A stretch of 64,000 bases of DNA, taken from the NCBI GenBank assembly GCA_900107365.1, contig FNPS01000013.1, positions 1 to 64,000 of the forward strand. Direction: 5' to 3'. The DNA is from Flavobacterium aquidurense (lineage in GTDB: Bacteria; Bacteroidota; Bacteroidia; Flavobacteriales; Flavobacteriaceae). The notes under the pieces were generated by a model. The model ran no database searches, had not been told where the DNA came from, and saw only the letters and a program-made list of their open reading frames with translations. Each line of letters starts with the position of its first letter. Position 1 is the stretch's first letter. Below, one piece after another: positions 16,000 to 24,216 of this stretch. The translations under genes were made by a program, and so were the position numbers.

Positions 16000-17139
16000 T
16001 TAATTATCTTTTAATTGTTTTATCAAATCGGTGACTCTTTCAATTGTCTCTTCAATTTCTTCTTTAGTTGTAAATCGACTTAAACTAAATCGAATCGAAC
16101 TCAAAGCAGCTGAATCGGATAAACCTAAAGCTTTCAATACATGCGAAGGTTGTGATGTCACAGAAGAACACGATGAACCATTGGAGACTGAAATATTTTG
16201 CAAAGCCAAGATAAGGTTCTCAGAATTAACGCCCGGAAAACAAATATTAGTAGTATTGCAAATTCGGTTTTGAGTATTTCCGTTTACGAATGATCCTGCA
16301 ATTTTTAAGAGACCATTTTCCAGCTGATCTCTCAATAGTCTAATTCTATTCTGATTGTTATCTGTTTCTAAAACAGCAATTTCAGCGGCTTTACCTAAAC
16401 CAATAATTCCAGGTACATTTAAAGTTCCGCTACGAAGTTTTCTTTGTTGGTTTCCTCCATTTAGTAATGGTAATAATTTTATTTTGGCTTCCGCCGAAAC
16501 GTATAAGGCACCAACACCTTTTGGACCATAAAATTTATGTGCAGAAAGTGCCAGAAGATCAATTCCGAGTTTTGTCACATCAATAGCCATCTTTCCAATT
16601 GCCTGAGTTGCATCACATAAAAAAAGCACATTTTTAGCATGTGCAATGCCTGATATTTTTGCAATATCCTGAATGACACCTGTTTCATTATTAGTAATCA
16701 TTACAATGACAATCAGTGTTTTATTTGTAATCACCTCACTTAAAATGTTAACATCTAATATCCCATCAGAAGCGGCCGGCAAGTACGTAACTTCGAAGCC
16801 ATTACTTTCCATATAATGACAAGTTTCAAGAACAGCTTTGTGTTCTGTTGCCACTGTTATTATATGTTTTTTGTTTTCATTTGCCAAACCTTTAATAGCT
16901 AAATTAATCGATTCTGTTGCTCCGGAAGTAAAGATGATTTCTTCTTCATTGGAACCAATTAGCTTCGCTGTTTGCCAGGCGGCATTTTCGACCGCTTCCT
17001 GAATTTCTAATCCGGCGAGATGACCACTGGTGGCATTGGCATAAAGATTTGTAAAATAAGGAAGCATAGCACCGAGCACTCTTTCATCAAGACGAGTGGT
17101 AGCGTTATTGTCTAAATATATGTTGGGTAATTGAGGCAT
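16000..17139 (-). CDS. Cysteine desulfurase (NifS/IscS family)
   Basis: A 379-residue PLP enzyme. It starts IYLDNNATTRLD, has the PLP lysine in LSAHKFYGPKGVG near residue 195, and the catalytic cysteine loop in VSNGSSCSSVTSQPSHVLKA near residue 320. It releases sulfur from L-cysteine as a persulfide. Housekeeping IscS/SufS genes normally sit with Fe-S assembly genes; here it lies between cofactor maturation genes and a molybdenum hydroxylase. This fits a role in giving the cofactor its sulfido ligand, as NifS4 does in Rhodobacter (inference). Confidence 0.88.
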   Translation of the reverse strand: MPQLPNIYLDNNATTRLDERVLGAMLPYFTNLYANATSGHLAGLEIQEAVENAAWQTAKLIGSNEEEIIFTSGATESINLAIKGLANENKKHIITVATEHKAVLETCHYMESNGFEVTYLPAASDGILDVNILSEVITNKTLIVIVMITNNETGVIQDIAKISGIAHAKNVLFLCDATQAIGKMAIDVTKLGIDLLALSAHKFYGPKGVGALYVSAEAKIKLLPLLNGGNQQRKLRSGTLNVPGIIGLGKAAEIAVLETDNNQNRIRLLRDQLENGLLKIAGSFVNGNTQNRICNTTNICFPGVNSENLILALQNISVSNGSSCSSVTSQPSHVLKALGLSDSAALSSIRFSLSRFTTKEEIEETIERVTDLIKQLKDN

Positions 17140-17308
17140 AAATAGTGCTTAATGACGTAAAAATACAATTTTGTAATTTAAAAATGCTCTTATTTATTAC
17201 TCAACTAAATTACGAGTTTGTGTGAATTTTATAAGTATTTATTGCGTAGGATTGTTAAATTTGTTAGGAATAACTTTTTGATTTTTTCTAACTTAAAAAA
17301 TACCAGGT

Positions 17309-17950
17309 ATGGCTGCCAAAAAATCAACCAGAAACAAATTGACAGAAGATGAATCGAATGCATCTCGTCGGGACTTTTTAAAGAAGTCGGGATTGTTTAC
17401 CGCTCTAGCTTTGGCACCGCCTTCATTAGTAATGGCTTCTGAAAAGAAATGGGATGAAAAAATTGCGGAATACCTGGAAACGGTTCCCCTTTCTCTTGAA
17501 GTAAACGGCGTAAAACAGAATCTCAATGTGGAACCTCGTACGACTTTACTGGATTTACTTCGTGAGCAGTTACATTTAACCGGAACTAAAAAAGGTTGTG
17601 ATCACGGACAATGTGGTGCGTGTACGGTTCATGTTAATGGCACAAGAATTTTATCTTGCCTGACATTAGCATCCATGCAGCAAAATGCTCAGGTAACTAC
17701 AATCGAAGGACTTTCAAAAGGAAAAAAACTACACCCAATGCAGGAAGCCTTTATCAAAAATGATGGTTTTCAATGTGGCTACTGTACTCCCGGACAAATC
17801 ATGTCAGGAATTGCCTGTATCAAAGAAGGTCATGCCAACAGCAGAGAAGAGATTAGAGAATATATGAGCGGTAATATTTGTCGTTGTGGTGCTTATCACA
17901 ATATTGTTGACGCTATAACCGAAGTTAAGGAAGGAGGGATGCTATCATGA
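17309..17950 (+). CDS. paoA: Aldehyde oxidoreductase 2Fe-2S subunit (PaoA type)
   Basis: A 213-residue small subunit. The N-terminus holds a twin-arginine motif (SRRDFLKKSG) with a hydrophobic segment up to about residue 45, so the folded complex is probably exported to the periplasm by Tat. The plant-type ferredoxin cluster is CDHGQCGACTVHVNG, followed by SCLTLAS. The second cluster domain has CGYCTPGQIMSG and GNICRCGAYHNI. It overlaps the next gene by 4 bases. The gene order (FeS, FAD, molybdenum) matches PaoABC/YagTSR. Confidence 0.85.
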   Translation: MAAKKSTRNKLTEDESNASRRDFLKKSGLFTALALAPPSLVMASEKKWDEKIAEYLETVPLSLEVNGVKQNLNVEPRTTLLDLLREQLHLTGTKKGCDHGQCGACTVHVNGTRILSCLTLASMQQNAQVTTIEGLSKGKKLHPMQEAFIKNDGFQCGYCTPGQIMSGIACIKEGHANSREEIREYMSGNICRCGAYHNIVDAITEVKEGGMLS

Positions 17951-18927
17951 AAAACTTCCAAATCATAAAAGCATTATCATCGGGCTCTGCCGTATCAAGT
18001 ATTGCCAAGGAAAATTCGGCTATGTTTATTGCCGGAGGTACCAATCTTGTCGATTTGATGAAGAAAAACGTTGTGGCTCCGGACAAATTGGTTGATATAA
18101 CGGCATTAGATTTAAAAAAGATAGAATTCCTAACGGCTAAAACTTCTATTGGAGCCTTGGCAAAAAACAGTCAGGTTGCCGAAGATAAAGCGATAATAGA
18201 AAAACACCCTTTGCTGGCAATGGCTTTAGCGGCCGGAGCTTCTCAGCAAATTAGACATATGGCAACGGTTGGCGGAAATATGTTGCAGCGTACGCGTTGT
18301 TCTTATTTTTACAATACAGATATGCCTTGCAATAAACGTGTTCCAAAAAGCGGTTGTGGTGCCATTGGTGGATCAAATCGTATGCACGCTATTTTTGGTG
18401 CATCTGATAGTTGTATTGCCGTTCATCCGAGTGATATGTGTGTAGCTTTGGCGGCACTGGACGCGACAGTTTTAGTGGAAGGTCCAAAAGGGAAGAGAGA
18501 AATTAAATTTACTGAATTTCATCGCCTTCCCGGAAATACACCAGAAAAAGACAATACACTTCAAAATAAAGAATTGATCACTTCAGTTGAAATTCCGAAT
18601 AACAACTTTACTAAAAATGTACATTATTTAAAGGTTCGTGACAGAAGCAGTTATGCTTTTGCCTTGATTTCTGTTGCCGCGGCTTTAGATATTCAAAACA
18701 ATACAATCAATGATGTCAGACTTGCGATGGGTGGTGTGGCACATAAACCATGGCGACTTACTGAAGCAGAAGAGTTTCTAAAAGGAAAAACAATTTCAGA
18801 AACGATTTTCAGACAAGCGGCTGATTTGGCGATGAAAGGCGCGAGAGGTTACGGAGATAATGATTTTAAATTAACCCTGGGACCAAACGCAATTGTAGAA
18901 GCATTAACGATAGCATCATCTAAATAA
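17947..18927 (+). CDS. paoB: Aldehyde oxidoreductase FAD subunit (PaoB type)
   Basis: A 326-residue FAD-binding subunit of the xanthine dehydrogenase family. FAD motifs are FIAGGTNLVDLMKKNV and TVGGNMLQRTRC. An inserted cysteine region (RCSYFYNTDMPC, PKSGCGA, SDSC) matches the extra 4Fe-4S cluster of PaoB. The C-terminal domain has LAMGGVAHKPWR. It passes electrons between the 2Fe-2S and molybdenum subunits. It overlaps paoA by four bases and precedes paoC by eight. Confidence 0.85.
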   Translation: MKNFQIIKALSSGSAVSSIAKENSAMFIAGGTNLVDLMKKNVVAPDKLVDITALDLKKIEFLTAKTSIGALAKNSQVAEDKAIIEKHPLLAMALAAGASQQIRHMATVGGNMLQRTRCSYFYNTDMPCNKRVPKSGCGAIGGSNRMHAIFGASDSCIAVHPSDMCVALAALDATVLVEGPKGKREIKFTEFHRLPGNTPEKDNTLQNKELITSVEIPNNNFTKNVHYLKVRDRSSYAFALISVAAALDIQNNTINDVRLAMGGVAHKPWRLTEAEEFLKGKTISETIFRQAADLAMKGARGYGDNDFKLTLGPNAIVEALTIASSK

Positions 18928-18935
18928 TTTGAATT

Positions 18936-21146
18936 ATGAGCAAGACAAGTAATATAAATAGAGTAGATGGATTTGCTAAAGTAACAGGCTCTGCGACGTA
19001 TTCGGCTGAATATAAAACGGATGGTGTAGTGTATGCCTGTTTGGTAGGAAGTACGATTGCAAAAGGAAGAATCAAAACGATAGATACCAAAAAAGCCGAA
19101 TGGGCACCGGGAGTTTTGGCGGTTATTTCGCATTTAAATGTAGATAAACCGTCTGGTTACGAAAAAGCAAAAGATCCTCATAATTTTGGACAACCGCTTC
19201 AGGTTTTTAAAGATGATACGGTTCTGTATTACGATCAGCCCATTGCAATGGTAATTGCAGATACTTTTGAGCGTATGCAATATGCGGCGACTTTAATCAA
19301 AGCAGAATATATCAAAGAAGAACATATCACGGATCTTCAAAAAGCAAAAGTTAAAGAGAAAAAAGTGGAGACCGATAAAGGTGATGATTATCACCGCGGC
19401 GTTCCTGACAATTATAAAAATGCAGCTGTTGTTTTAGAAGAAGAATATACAATTCCGACAGAAGTGCATAATCCTATGGAGCTGGCTAATATTATTGCCA
19501 AATGGGAGGGAAACAAACCAACCGTTTTCACCAAAACTCAGGGTGTTGAAGGGACAAGAAAAAGTATTGGAGGTGTATTTGGAATTCCGCCAGAAGATGT
19601 TTCGGTAAATTCAGAATATCTTGGAGGTGCTTTCGGAATGGGCTTACATACCTGGCCTTATGAGATTGCAGCCTTAATTGGGGCTAAAAAATTAAATCGT
19701 CCGGTCAAATTAGTACTTCACAGAGAGCAAATGTTTACCAATGTAGGATTTAGACCTTATACGATTCAGAAAATGGGCTTAGGTGCTACAAAAGAAGGTA
19801 AACTGACGGGTTTAACTCATGAAGCTGTAGCGATGACTTCAAGTTATGAAGATTTTATGGAAGGAACGGTGAACATGTCCCGATTTATTTACAATTGTGA
19901 TAATGTTTCAACCCGATATCGTATTGTAAAACTGGATACTTGTACACCAATCTGGATGCGTGGTCCGGGTGAAGCGACTGGTTCTTTCGCCTTAGAATCT
20001 GCAATGGACGAATTAGCCCATAAATTAGATATGGACCCAATTGAGTTCCGCAAATTAAATTATGCCGAAAAAGATTTAGAACAAAATAAACCCTGGAGTA
20101 GTAAATACCTTTTAGATTGTTACGAAGGCGGAATGGAACGCATTGGCTGGAAAAACCGTAAAAACAAACCAGGTTCAGTAAAAGAAGGTGAGTGGCTGGT
20201 AGGTTACGGAATGGGAACAGGAACTTTTGGATGTTACAGAAGTCCAACTTCTGTAAAAGCAAAATTTTTGGCCGATGGAAATTTAGTTTTACAATGTAGC
20301 GTAAATGACATGGGTCCCGGAACAGCAACTATGATGACGGCAATTGGTGCCGAAATTACGGGTTTACCAAGTGAAAATGTAATCATCCAAATGGGAAGAA
20401 GCGGTTTAGCAAAAGGTCCAACACAAGGAGGATCTGCAACGACTTCATCAGTAGGTTCTGCTGTTCATGATTCTTGTAATTTACTGGTAAGTAAAGTTCT
20501 TGGATTGGCCGGGGCAACTTCAACTTTTAAAGGAACTCCTATTACCGATTTAACTTTTGCAAATGGTGTAATATCTTCTGCAAAAGATGCTTCTAAAACA
20601 GTTTCTTTAGCCTCATTAATTAGCAGTAATAAGCCGGAAGATTTTGAAGTCGAAAATACATCCAAAGGAAATGAAGAAATGAAAAAATACTCCATTTATT
20701 CGTTTTCGGTACATTTTGTAAAGGTATTGGTAAATCCGAATTTAGGAAAAATAAGGTTGGCGCATGTAGTCTCGTGTGCTGATATTGGAACTGTAATCAA
20801 CCAGAAAACTTCTGCCGGACAAATGTACGGAGGAGCGGTTGGCGGAATCGGAATGGGGTTGATGGAAGCATTAGAAATCGATCATCGTTTTGGTCGTCCG
20901 ATAAATAATAATTTTGCCGATTACCATGTTCCGGTAAATGCTGATATTGAAAAACAAGAAGTATTTTTTGTCAATAAAAAAGACCCAATCAGTAATCCGA
21001 TGGGAACAAAAGGTCTTGGCGAAACTGCTTTGGTAGGAATGGCGCCTGCAATTGCAAACGCTGTTTTTAATGCCACAGGAAAACGTGTTCGGGATTTGCC
21101 GATTACGTTGGATAAAATTTTGGAACCGAGTGTAGCAAATGCATAA
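18936..21146 (+). CDS. paoC: Aldehyde oxidoreductase molybdenum subunit (PaoC type)
   Basis: A 736-residue catalytic subunit. The N-terminal domain begins DGFAKVTGSATYSAEY. The cofactor-binding loop is EYLGGAFGMGLHTWPYE, MRGPGEATGSFALESAMDEL lies in the middle, and the active-site glutamate is in GTKGLGETALVGMAP near residue 690. These enzymes oxidise aromatic or aliphatic aldehydes to acids in the periplasm. The XdhC-like, MocA-like and desulfurase genes upstream would mature it. Substrate is not readable from sequence. Confidence 0.88.
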   Translation: MSKTSNINRVDGFAKVTGSATYSAEYKTDGVVYACLVGSTIAKGRIKTIDTKKAEWAPGVLAVISHLNVDKPSGYEKAKDPHNFGQPLQVFKDDTVLYYDQPIAMVIADTFERMQYAATLIKAEYIKEEHITDLQKAKVKEKKVETDKGDDYHRGVPDNYKNAAVVLEEEYTIPTEVHNPMELANIIAKWEGNKPTVFTKTQGVEGTRKSIGGVFGIPPEDVSVNSEYLGGAFGMGLHTWPYEIAALIGAKKLNRPVKLVLHREQMFTNVGFRPYTIQKMGLGATKEGKLTGLTHEAVAMTSSYEDFMEGTVNMSRFIYNCDNVSTRYRIVKLDTCTPIWMRGPGEATGSFALESAMDELAHKLDMDPIEFRKLNYAEKDLEQNKPWSSKYLLDCYEGGMERIGWKNRKNKPGSVKEGEWLVGYGMGTGTFGCYRSPTSVKAKFLADGNLVLQCSVNDMGPGTATMMTAIGAEITGLPSENVIIQMGRSGLAKGPTQGGSATTSSVGSAVHDSCNLLVSKVLGLAGATSTFKGTPITDLTFANGVISSAKDASKTVSLASLISSNKPEDFEVENTSKGNEEMKKYSIYSFSVHFVKVLVNPNLGKIRLAHVVSCADIGTVINQKTSAGQMYGGAVGGIGMGLMEALEIDHRFGRPINNNFADYHVPVNADIEKQEVFFVNKKDPISNPMGTKGLGETALVGMAPAIANAVFNATGKRVRDLPITLDKILEPSVANA

Positions 21147-21161
21147 TACATTGATTTTATA

Positions 21162-21195
21162 AAAAGAGAAACACATTATTATGTCTCTTTTTTGT
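21162..21195 (+). terminator. Terminator after paoC
   Basis: AAAAGAGA and TCTCTTTT form an 8-bp stem with a 14-base loop, then more T. Confidence 0.65.
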
Positions 21196-21211
21196 TTTTC
21201 AGCATTATTTC

Positions 21212-21530
21212 AAACATAGCCCGTGGTTTTAACCACAGGGACATATTTCATGATGGATTGCTTGCGTCCCAATGGTTGAAACCAGTGGCTATGTCTATAT
21301 AGCATTTTATTGAATCTGAGCTTAGTCCGTCCCAATGGGACGTAATATTTATAGCTATTAATAATTACTATAATAAAACCCAATCGAGGTGAAATTTTTA
21401 GATTACAAAAGCATACTATGATGTCGCTCCGCTTGAGCTCTAATACAAAATGAAAATAATTGCTACAAACATGACGCTCCGATGGAGCTATGATATAAAA
21501 TGTAAATAATTGCTACTTTAAAGTTTAAAA
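21212..21530. repeat. Cluster of REP-like palindromic repeats
   Basis: The first unit (about 21214-21296) runs ACATAGCCCGTGGTTTTAAC to GAAACCAGTGGCTATGT. The second centres on CGTCCCAATGGGACG near 21330. Two more units (21421-21455 and 21470-21495) carry GCTCCGCTTGAGCT and GCTCCGATGGAGCT, each followed by AAAATG and AAATAATTGCTAC. The GCTCC/GGAGC wording also occurs in the 236-bp repeat. No transposase is nearby. Confidence 0.6.
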
Positions 21531-21533
21531 CAA

Positions 21534-21566
21534 AAAAAAAAGAGACATCGTAAAATGTCTCTTTTT
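21534..21566 (-). terminator. Terminator of the DUF2911 gene
   Basis: AAAGAGACAT and ATGTCTCTTT form a perfect 10-bp stem with loop CGTAAA. The A-run on the left acts as a T-run on the minus strand. Confidence 0.8.
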
Positions 21567-21585
21567 GTTCTCATATAACGATTTA

Positions 21586-22149
21586 TTACTTAATCGTAAT
21601 CGGTAATTCAACTGTTGTTTTATCCCAACCAATAACTAAGTTCGTTACAGCTCCCTGAGTTGTAAAAGCAATTGATAAAGCTTCAATCACAGTCGAAACT
21701 GGTTTTACAGGAACTGAAACCCTAACTAAATCTTTGCTTTCATCATAAGCGTAAGCTCCCCACATATCAAGCTCTTTGTTGATAATGATGGTCCATTTGT
21801 CTTTCTCCGGAATAGCAAATAAGCTGTAAGTCCCGGCAGGAACTGCAACACCATTAATAGTGGCTGGTTTGTAAAATTTAATTTCTGTATTCTCGTTAGC
21901 ACCAACTCTCCAAACTTCACCAAACTTAATCAAATCACCAAAAATTGCACGCCCTTTAGCTGAAGGTCTTGCATAAGTAACTTTAATTGAAGGTGAAGGC
22001 GTATCCGTTTTTTTGAATTTAACAGATTTGCCTGGGAAATAAGAAATGTCAACCGGACTTGCATCTAACGGAGCAAATTTTACTACGTCTTGTGCCTGAA
22101 CTGTAACGGCAGTAAATAAAATAACTGCCAGTAAGCATAATTTTTTCAT
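21586..22149 (-). CDS. DUF2911 periplasmic protein
   Basis: A 187-residue protein with a clear signal peptide (MKKLCLLAVILFTAVTVQAQ). The body has the DUF2911 pattern: VTYARPSAKGRAIFGDLIKF, then GEVWRVGANENTEIKF, VPAGTYSLFAIP and KWTIIINKE. The family is common in Bacteroidota, has a beta-rich fold and no established function. It stands alone. Confidence 0.85.
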   Translation of the reverse strand: MKKLCLLAVILFTAVTVQAQDVVKFAPLDASPVDISYFPGKSVKFKKTDTPSPSIKVTYARPSAKGRAIFGDLIKFGEVWRVGANENTEIKFYKPATINGVAVPAGTYSLFAIPEKDKWTIIINKELDMWGAYAYDESKDLVRVSVPVKPVSTVIEALSIAFTTQGAVTNLVIGWDKTTVELPITIK

Positions 22150-22246
22150 AGGATTACAATTTTTAGAATTACTACAAAGTAAGTTAATAATGAAGAAAAA
22201 TCATATAATTACAGTTTGTTTTTTGTTAATGAATTGGTAATGCTAA

Positions 22247-24076
22247 TTACTGCTGGTTTTCTTCTTTTTTCTTCTTTGCGTACCAATCCTGCATGATATA
22301 AAAAGCTTTCTTTTTATTTCCATCGTTCGAAATCAGACCTTTTCTGTTGTATTCGTCCTGAATACCCGGAAGTAAACGTCTTGGAGATCTGAAATCAACT
22401 AAAATCCAAGGACTCAAACCACTTAGATGAGGTATTTTCTCAATCATTTTTAAGTTCTGAATGTATAAGTACTCCTGATATTCTTCTGTCCAGCGCTCAT
22501 TTTTTTCTCCATGTAAGCCTTGTTTGGCATCTCCTCCAAATTCAGAAACTATAACCGGTTTGTTGTATTTTGTTTTCCAGAATATCTTTTCCGCATCTTC
22601 CAGTTTTCCACCGTACCAGCCTAAATATTGATTGAATGAAATTATATCCAAATAATCGCCAATTGCATCATTAATAGTTCCAAATCCTGCGCTATCACTT
22701 TGGGTCAATAAAGCCGCACTGATTAATCTTGTGTTGTCTAAAGATTTTGTATGATCTACCAGATTTTTGATAAAAGCATTTCGCGCATCAGATATTGGAG
22801 TTTCATTTGCCATTGACCATATAATAATACAAGCTCTGTTTTTATCTCTCGTAACAGCAGCTGTCAATTGATCCTGTGCATTTTTATAAGTGTCTTTATT
22901 AGTGAATTCTACTGTCCAATACACCGGAATTTCTTCCCAAACCATTAATCCCATTTTATCAGCCGTTCTGATAATGTTTTCATTGTGTGGATAATGTGCC
23001 AGACGAACATAATTACAGCCCAATTCTTTTGCCCAGTTTAACAAACGCAAAGCATCTTCTTCAGAATTCGCGCGACCGCCTTTTGCATTTTCTTCGTGAA
23101 TCGAAATTCCTCTTAAAAAGATTGGTTTTCCATTCAATAAAATTTTATCTTCTTTTGTTTCAATGGTTCTGAAACCAATATTGTCTTTCAATTTTTGCCC
23201 GTTATAATCAATAGTTACATCATACAATTTTGGATTTTCAGGAGACCAATAGGAGATTTTTTTCACCGGAATTTCAAAACTCAAAATTCCATCAGCACCC
23301 ACTTTTCCTTTGTAGTTAATTTTTAATTCCGGAATCGAAATCGCTACCGCATTTTTTACTGCATCAGGATTACTGATTTTCACAAAACCGGAAATCAAAC
23401 CTGCATTGCTCTTTTTAAGCTGAATGTTATAATCTTCTACAAATGATGCTTCTTCTTCAATTAAAGTCACATCGCGCGTTATTCCGCCATAATTCCACCA
23501 ATCGGTATTGATAGTTGGAACATCTTCTTTATGACGTGTATTATCAACTTTAATAACCAAATAATTGTCTTTTGGTTTTACAATCGAAGTTACTTCATAA
23601 TTGAATGGCGTAAATCCACCAATGTGAGTTCCTAATTTCTTTCCATTTAAATAGACATCTGCTTTGTAATTGATCGCTCCCAAGTAAACAAAAAGACGTT
23701 TTCCTGCTTTCAAATCATAATCAAAAGATTTTTTGAACCAAACATTTCCTTCGTAATATTTAAGTTCCGGAACCTGCGAAGTCCAATCACCCGGAATATT
23801 TATTTTTGGAGATTTATCAAAATCATATTCCACTAATTCCTGTTTGTTTACTGCATGATAATTACTGTAATAAGCGGCGTTGGGTGCTTTTGCCTGCTTG
23901 TCATATTCATCATGATGAAAGCTGTAATAGCCCGTTTCATAAGGGTCAACAATGTAATTCCAAACGCCGTTTAATGAGGTTGTATTTCGGTTTGGAACGT
24001 TTGAGATTAAGTTTTGATTTTGTGCCTGTCCGAAAAGGGATAGGGTTAGGAGTAATGTGGTTATTAGTTTTTTCAT
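22247..24076 (-). CDS. GH2 exo-glycosidase, possible beta-glucuronidase
   Basis: A 609-residue GH2 enzyme with signal MKKLITTLLLTLSLFGQAQ. It has the jelly-roll and Ig-like domains, then the TIM barrel. The acid/base glutamate is in IIIWSMANETP and the nucleophile in KPVIVSEFGGDAKQG. Near the C-terminus, EYNRKGLISNDGNKKKAFY carries an N-x-K-G motif, linked in GH2 to binding the glucuronate carboxylate. Its length is close to E. coli UidA. The uxuA and GH88 neighbours favour beta-glucuronidase, but beta-galactosidase is not excluded. Probably periplasmic. Confidence 0.8.
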   Translation of the reverse strand: MKKLITTLLLTLSLFGQAQNQNLISNVPNRNTTSLNGVWNYIVDPYETGYYSFHHDEYDKQAKAPNAAYYSNYHAVNKQELVEYDFDKSPKINIPGDWTSQVPELKYYEGNVWFKKSFDYDLKAGKRLFVYLGAINYKADVYLNGKKLGTHIGGFTPFNYEVTSIVKPKDNYLVIKVDNTRHKEDVPTINTDWWNYGGITRDVTLIEEEASFVEDYNIQLKKSNAGLISGFVKISNPDAVKNAVAISIPELKINYKGKVGADGILSFEIPVKKISYWSPENPKLYDVTIDYNGQKLKDNIGFRTIETKEDKILLNGKPIFLRGISIHEENAKGGRANSEEDALRLLNWAKELGCNYVRLAHYPHNENIIRTADKMGLMVWEEIPVYWTVEFTNKDTYKNAQDQLTAAVTRDKNRACIIIWSMANETPISDARNAFIKNLVDHTKSLDNTRLISAALLTQSDSAGFGTINDAIGDYLDIISFNQYLGWYGGKLEDAEKIFWKTKYNKPVIVSEFGGDAKQGLHGEKNERWTEEYQEYLYIQNLKMIEKIPHLSGLSPWILVDFRSPRRLLPGIQDEYNRKGLISNDGNKKKAFYIMQDWYAKKKKEENQQ

Positions 24077-24116
24077 TAGTAATGTTATTTGTTTTTATTG
24101 TAATATAGGGATGTTT

Positions 24117-24216
24117 TTTAACCGCCAAGTCCGCAAAGATTTACGCAAAGTTCGCAGAGCTATTTTTAAACTTTGCGAACTTTGCGTTTTTCACTTTGCG
24201 TCTTTGCGGTTAAATT
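24117..24216. repeat. CGCAA-word hairpin touching the GH2 stop
   Basis: The left arm has AACCGCCAAGTCCGCAAAG then ATTTACGCAAAGTTCGCAGA, with CGC words at 9, 12 and 9 base steps. The right arm (24170-24215) is CTTTGCGAACTTTGCG through TCTTTGCGGTTAAA. The end of the right arm supplies the stop codon (24210-24212) of the minus-strand GH2 gene. Confidence 0.65.
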
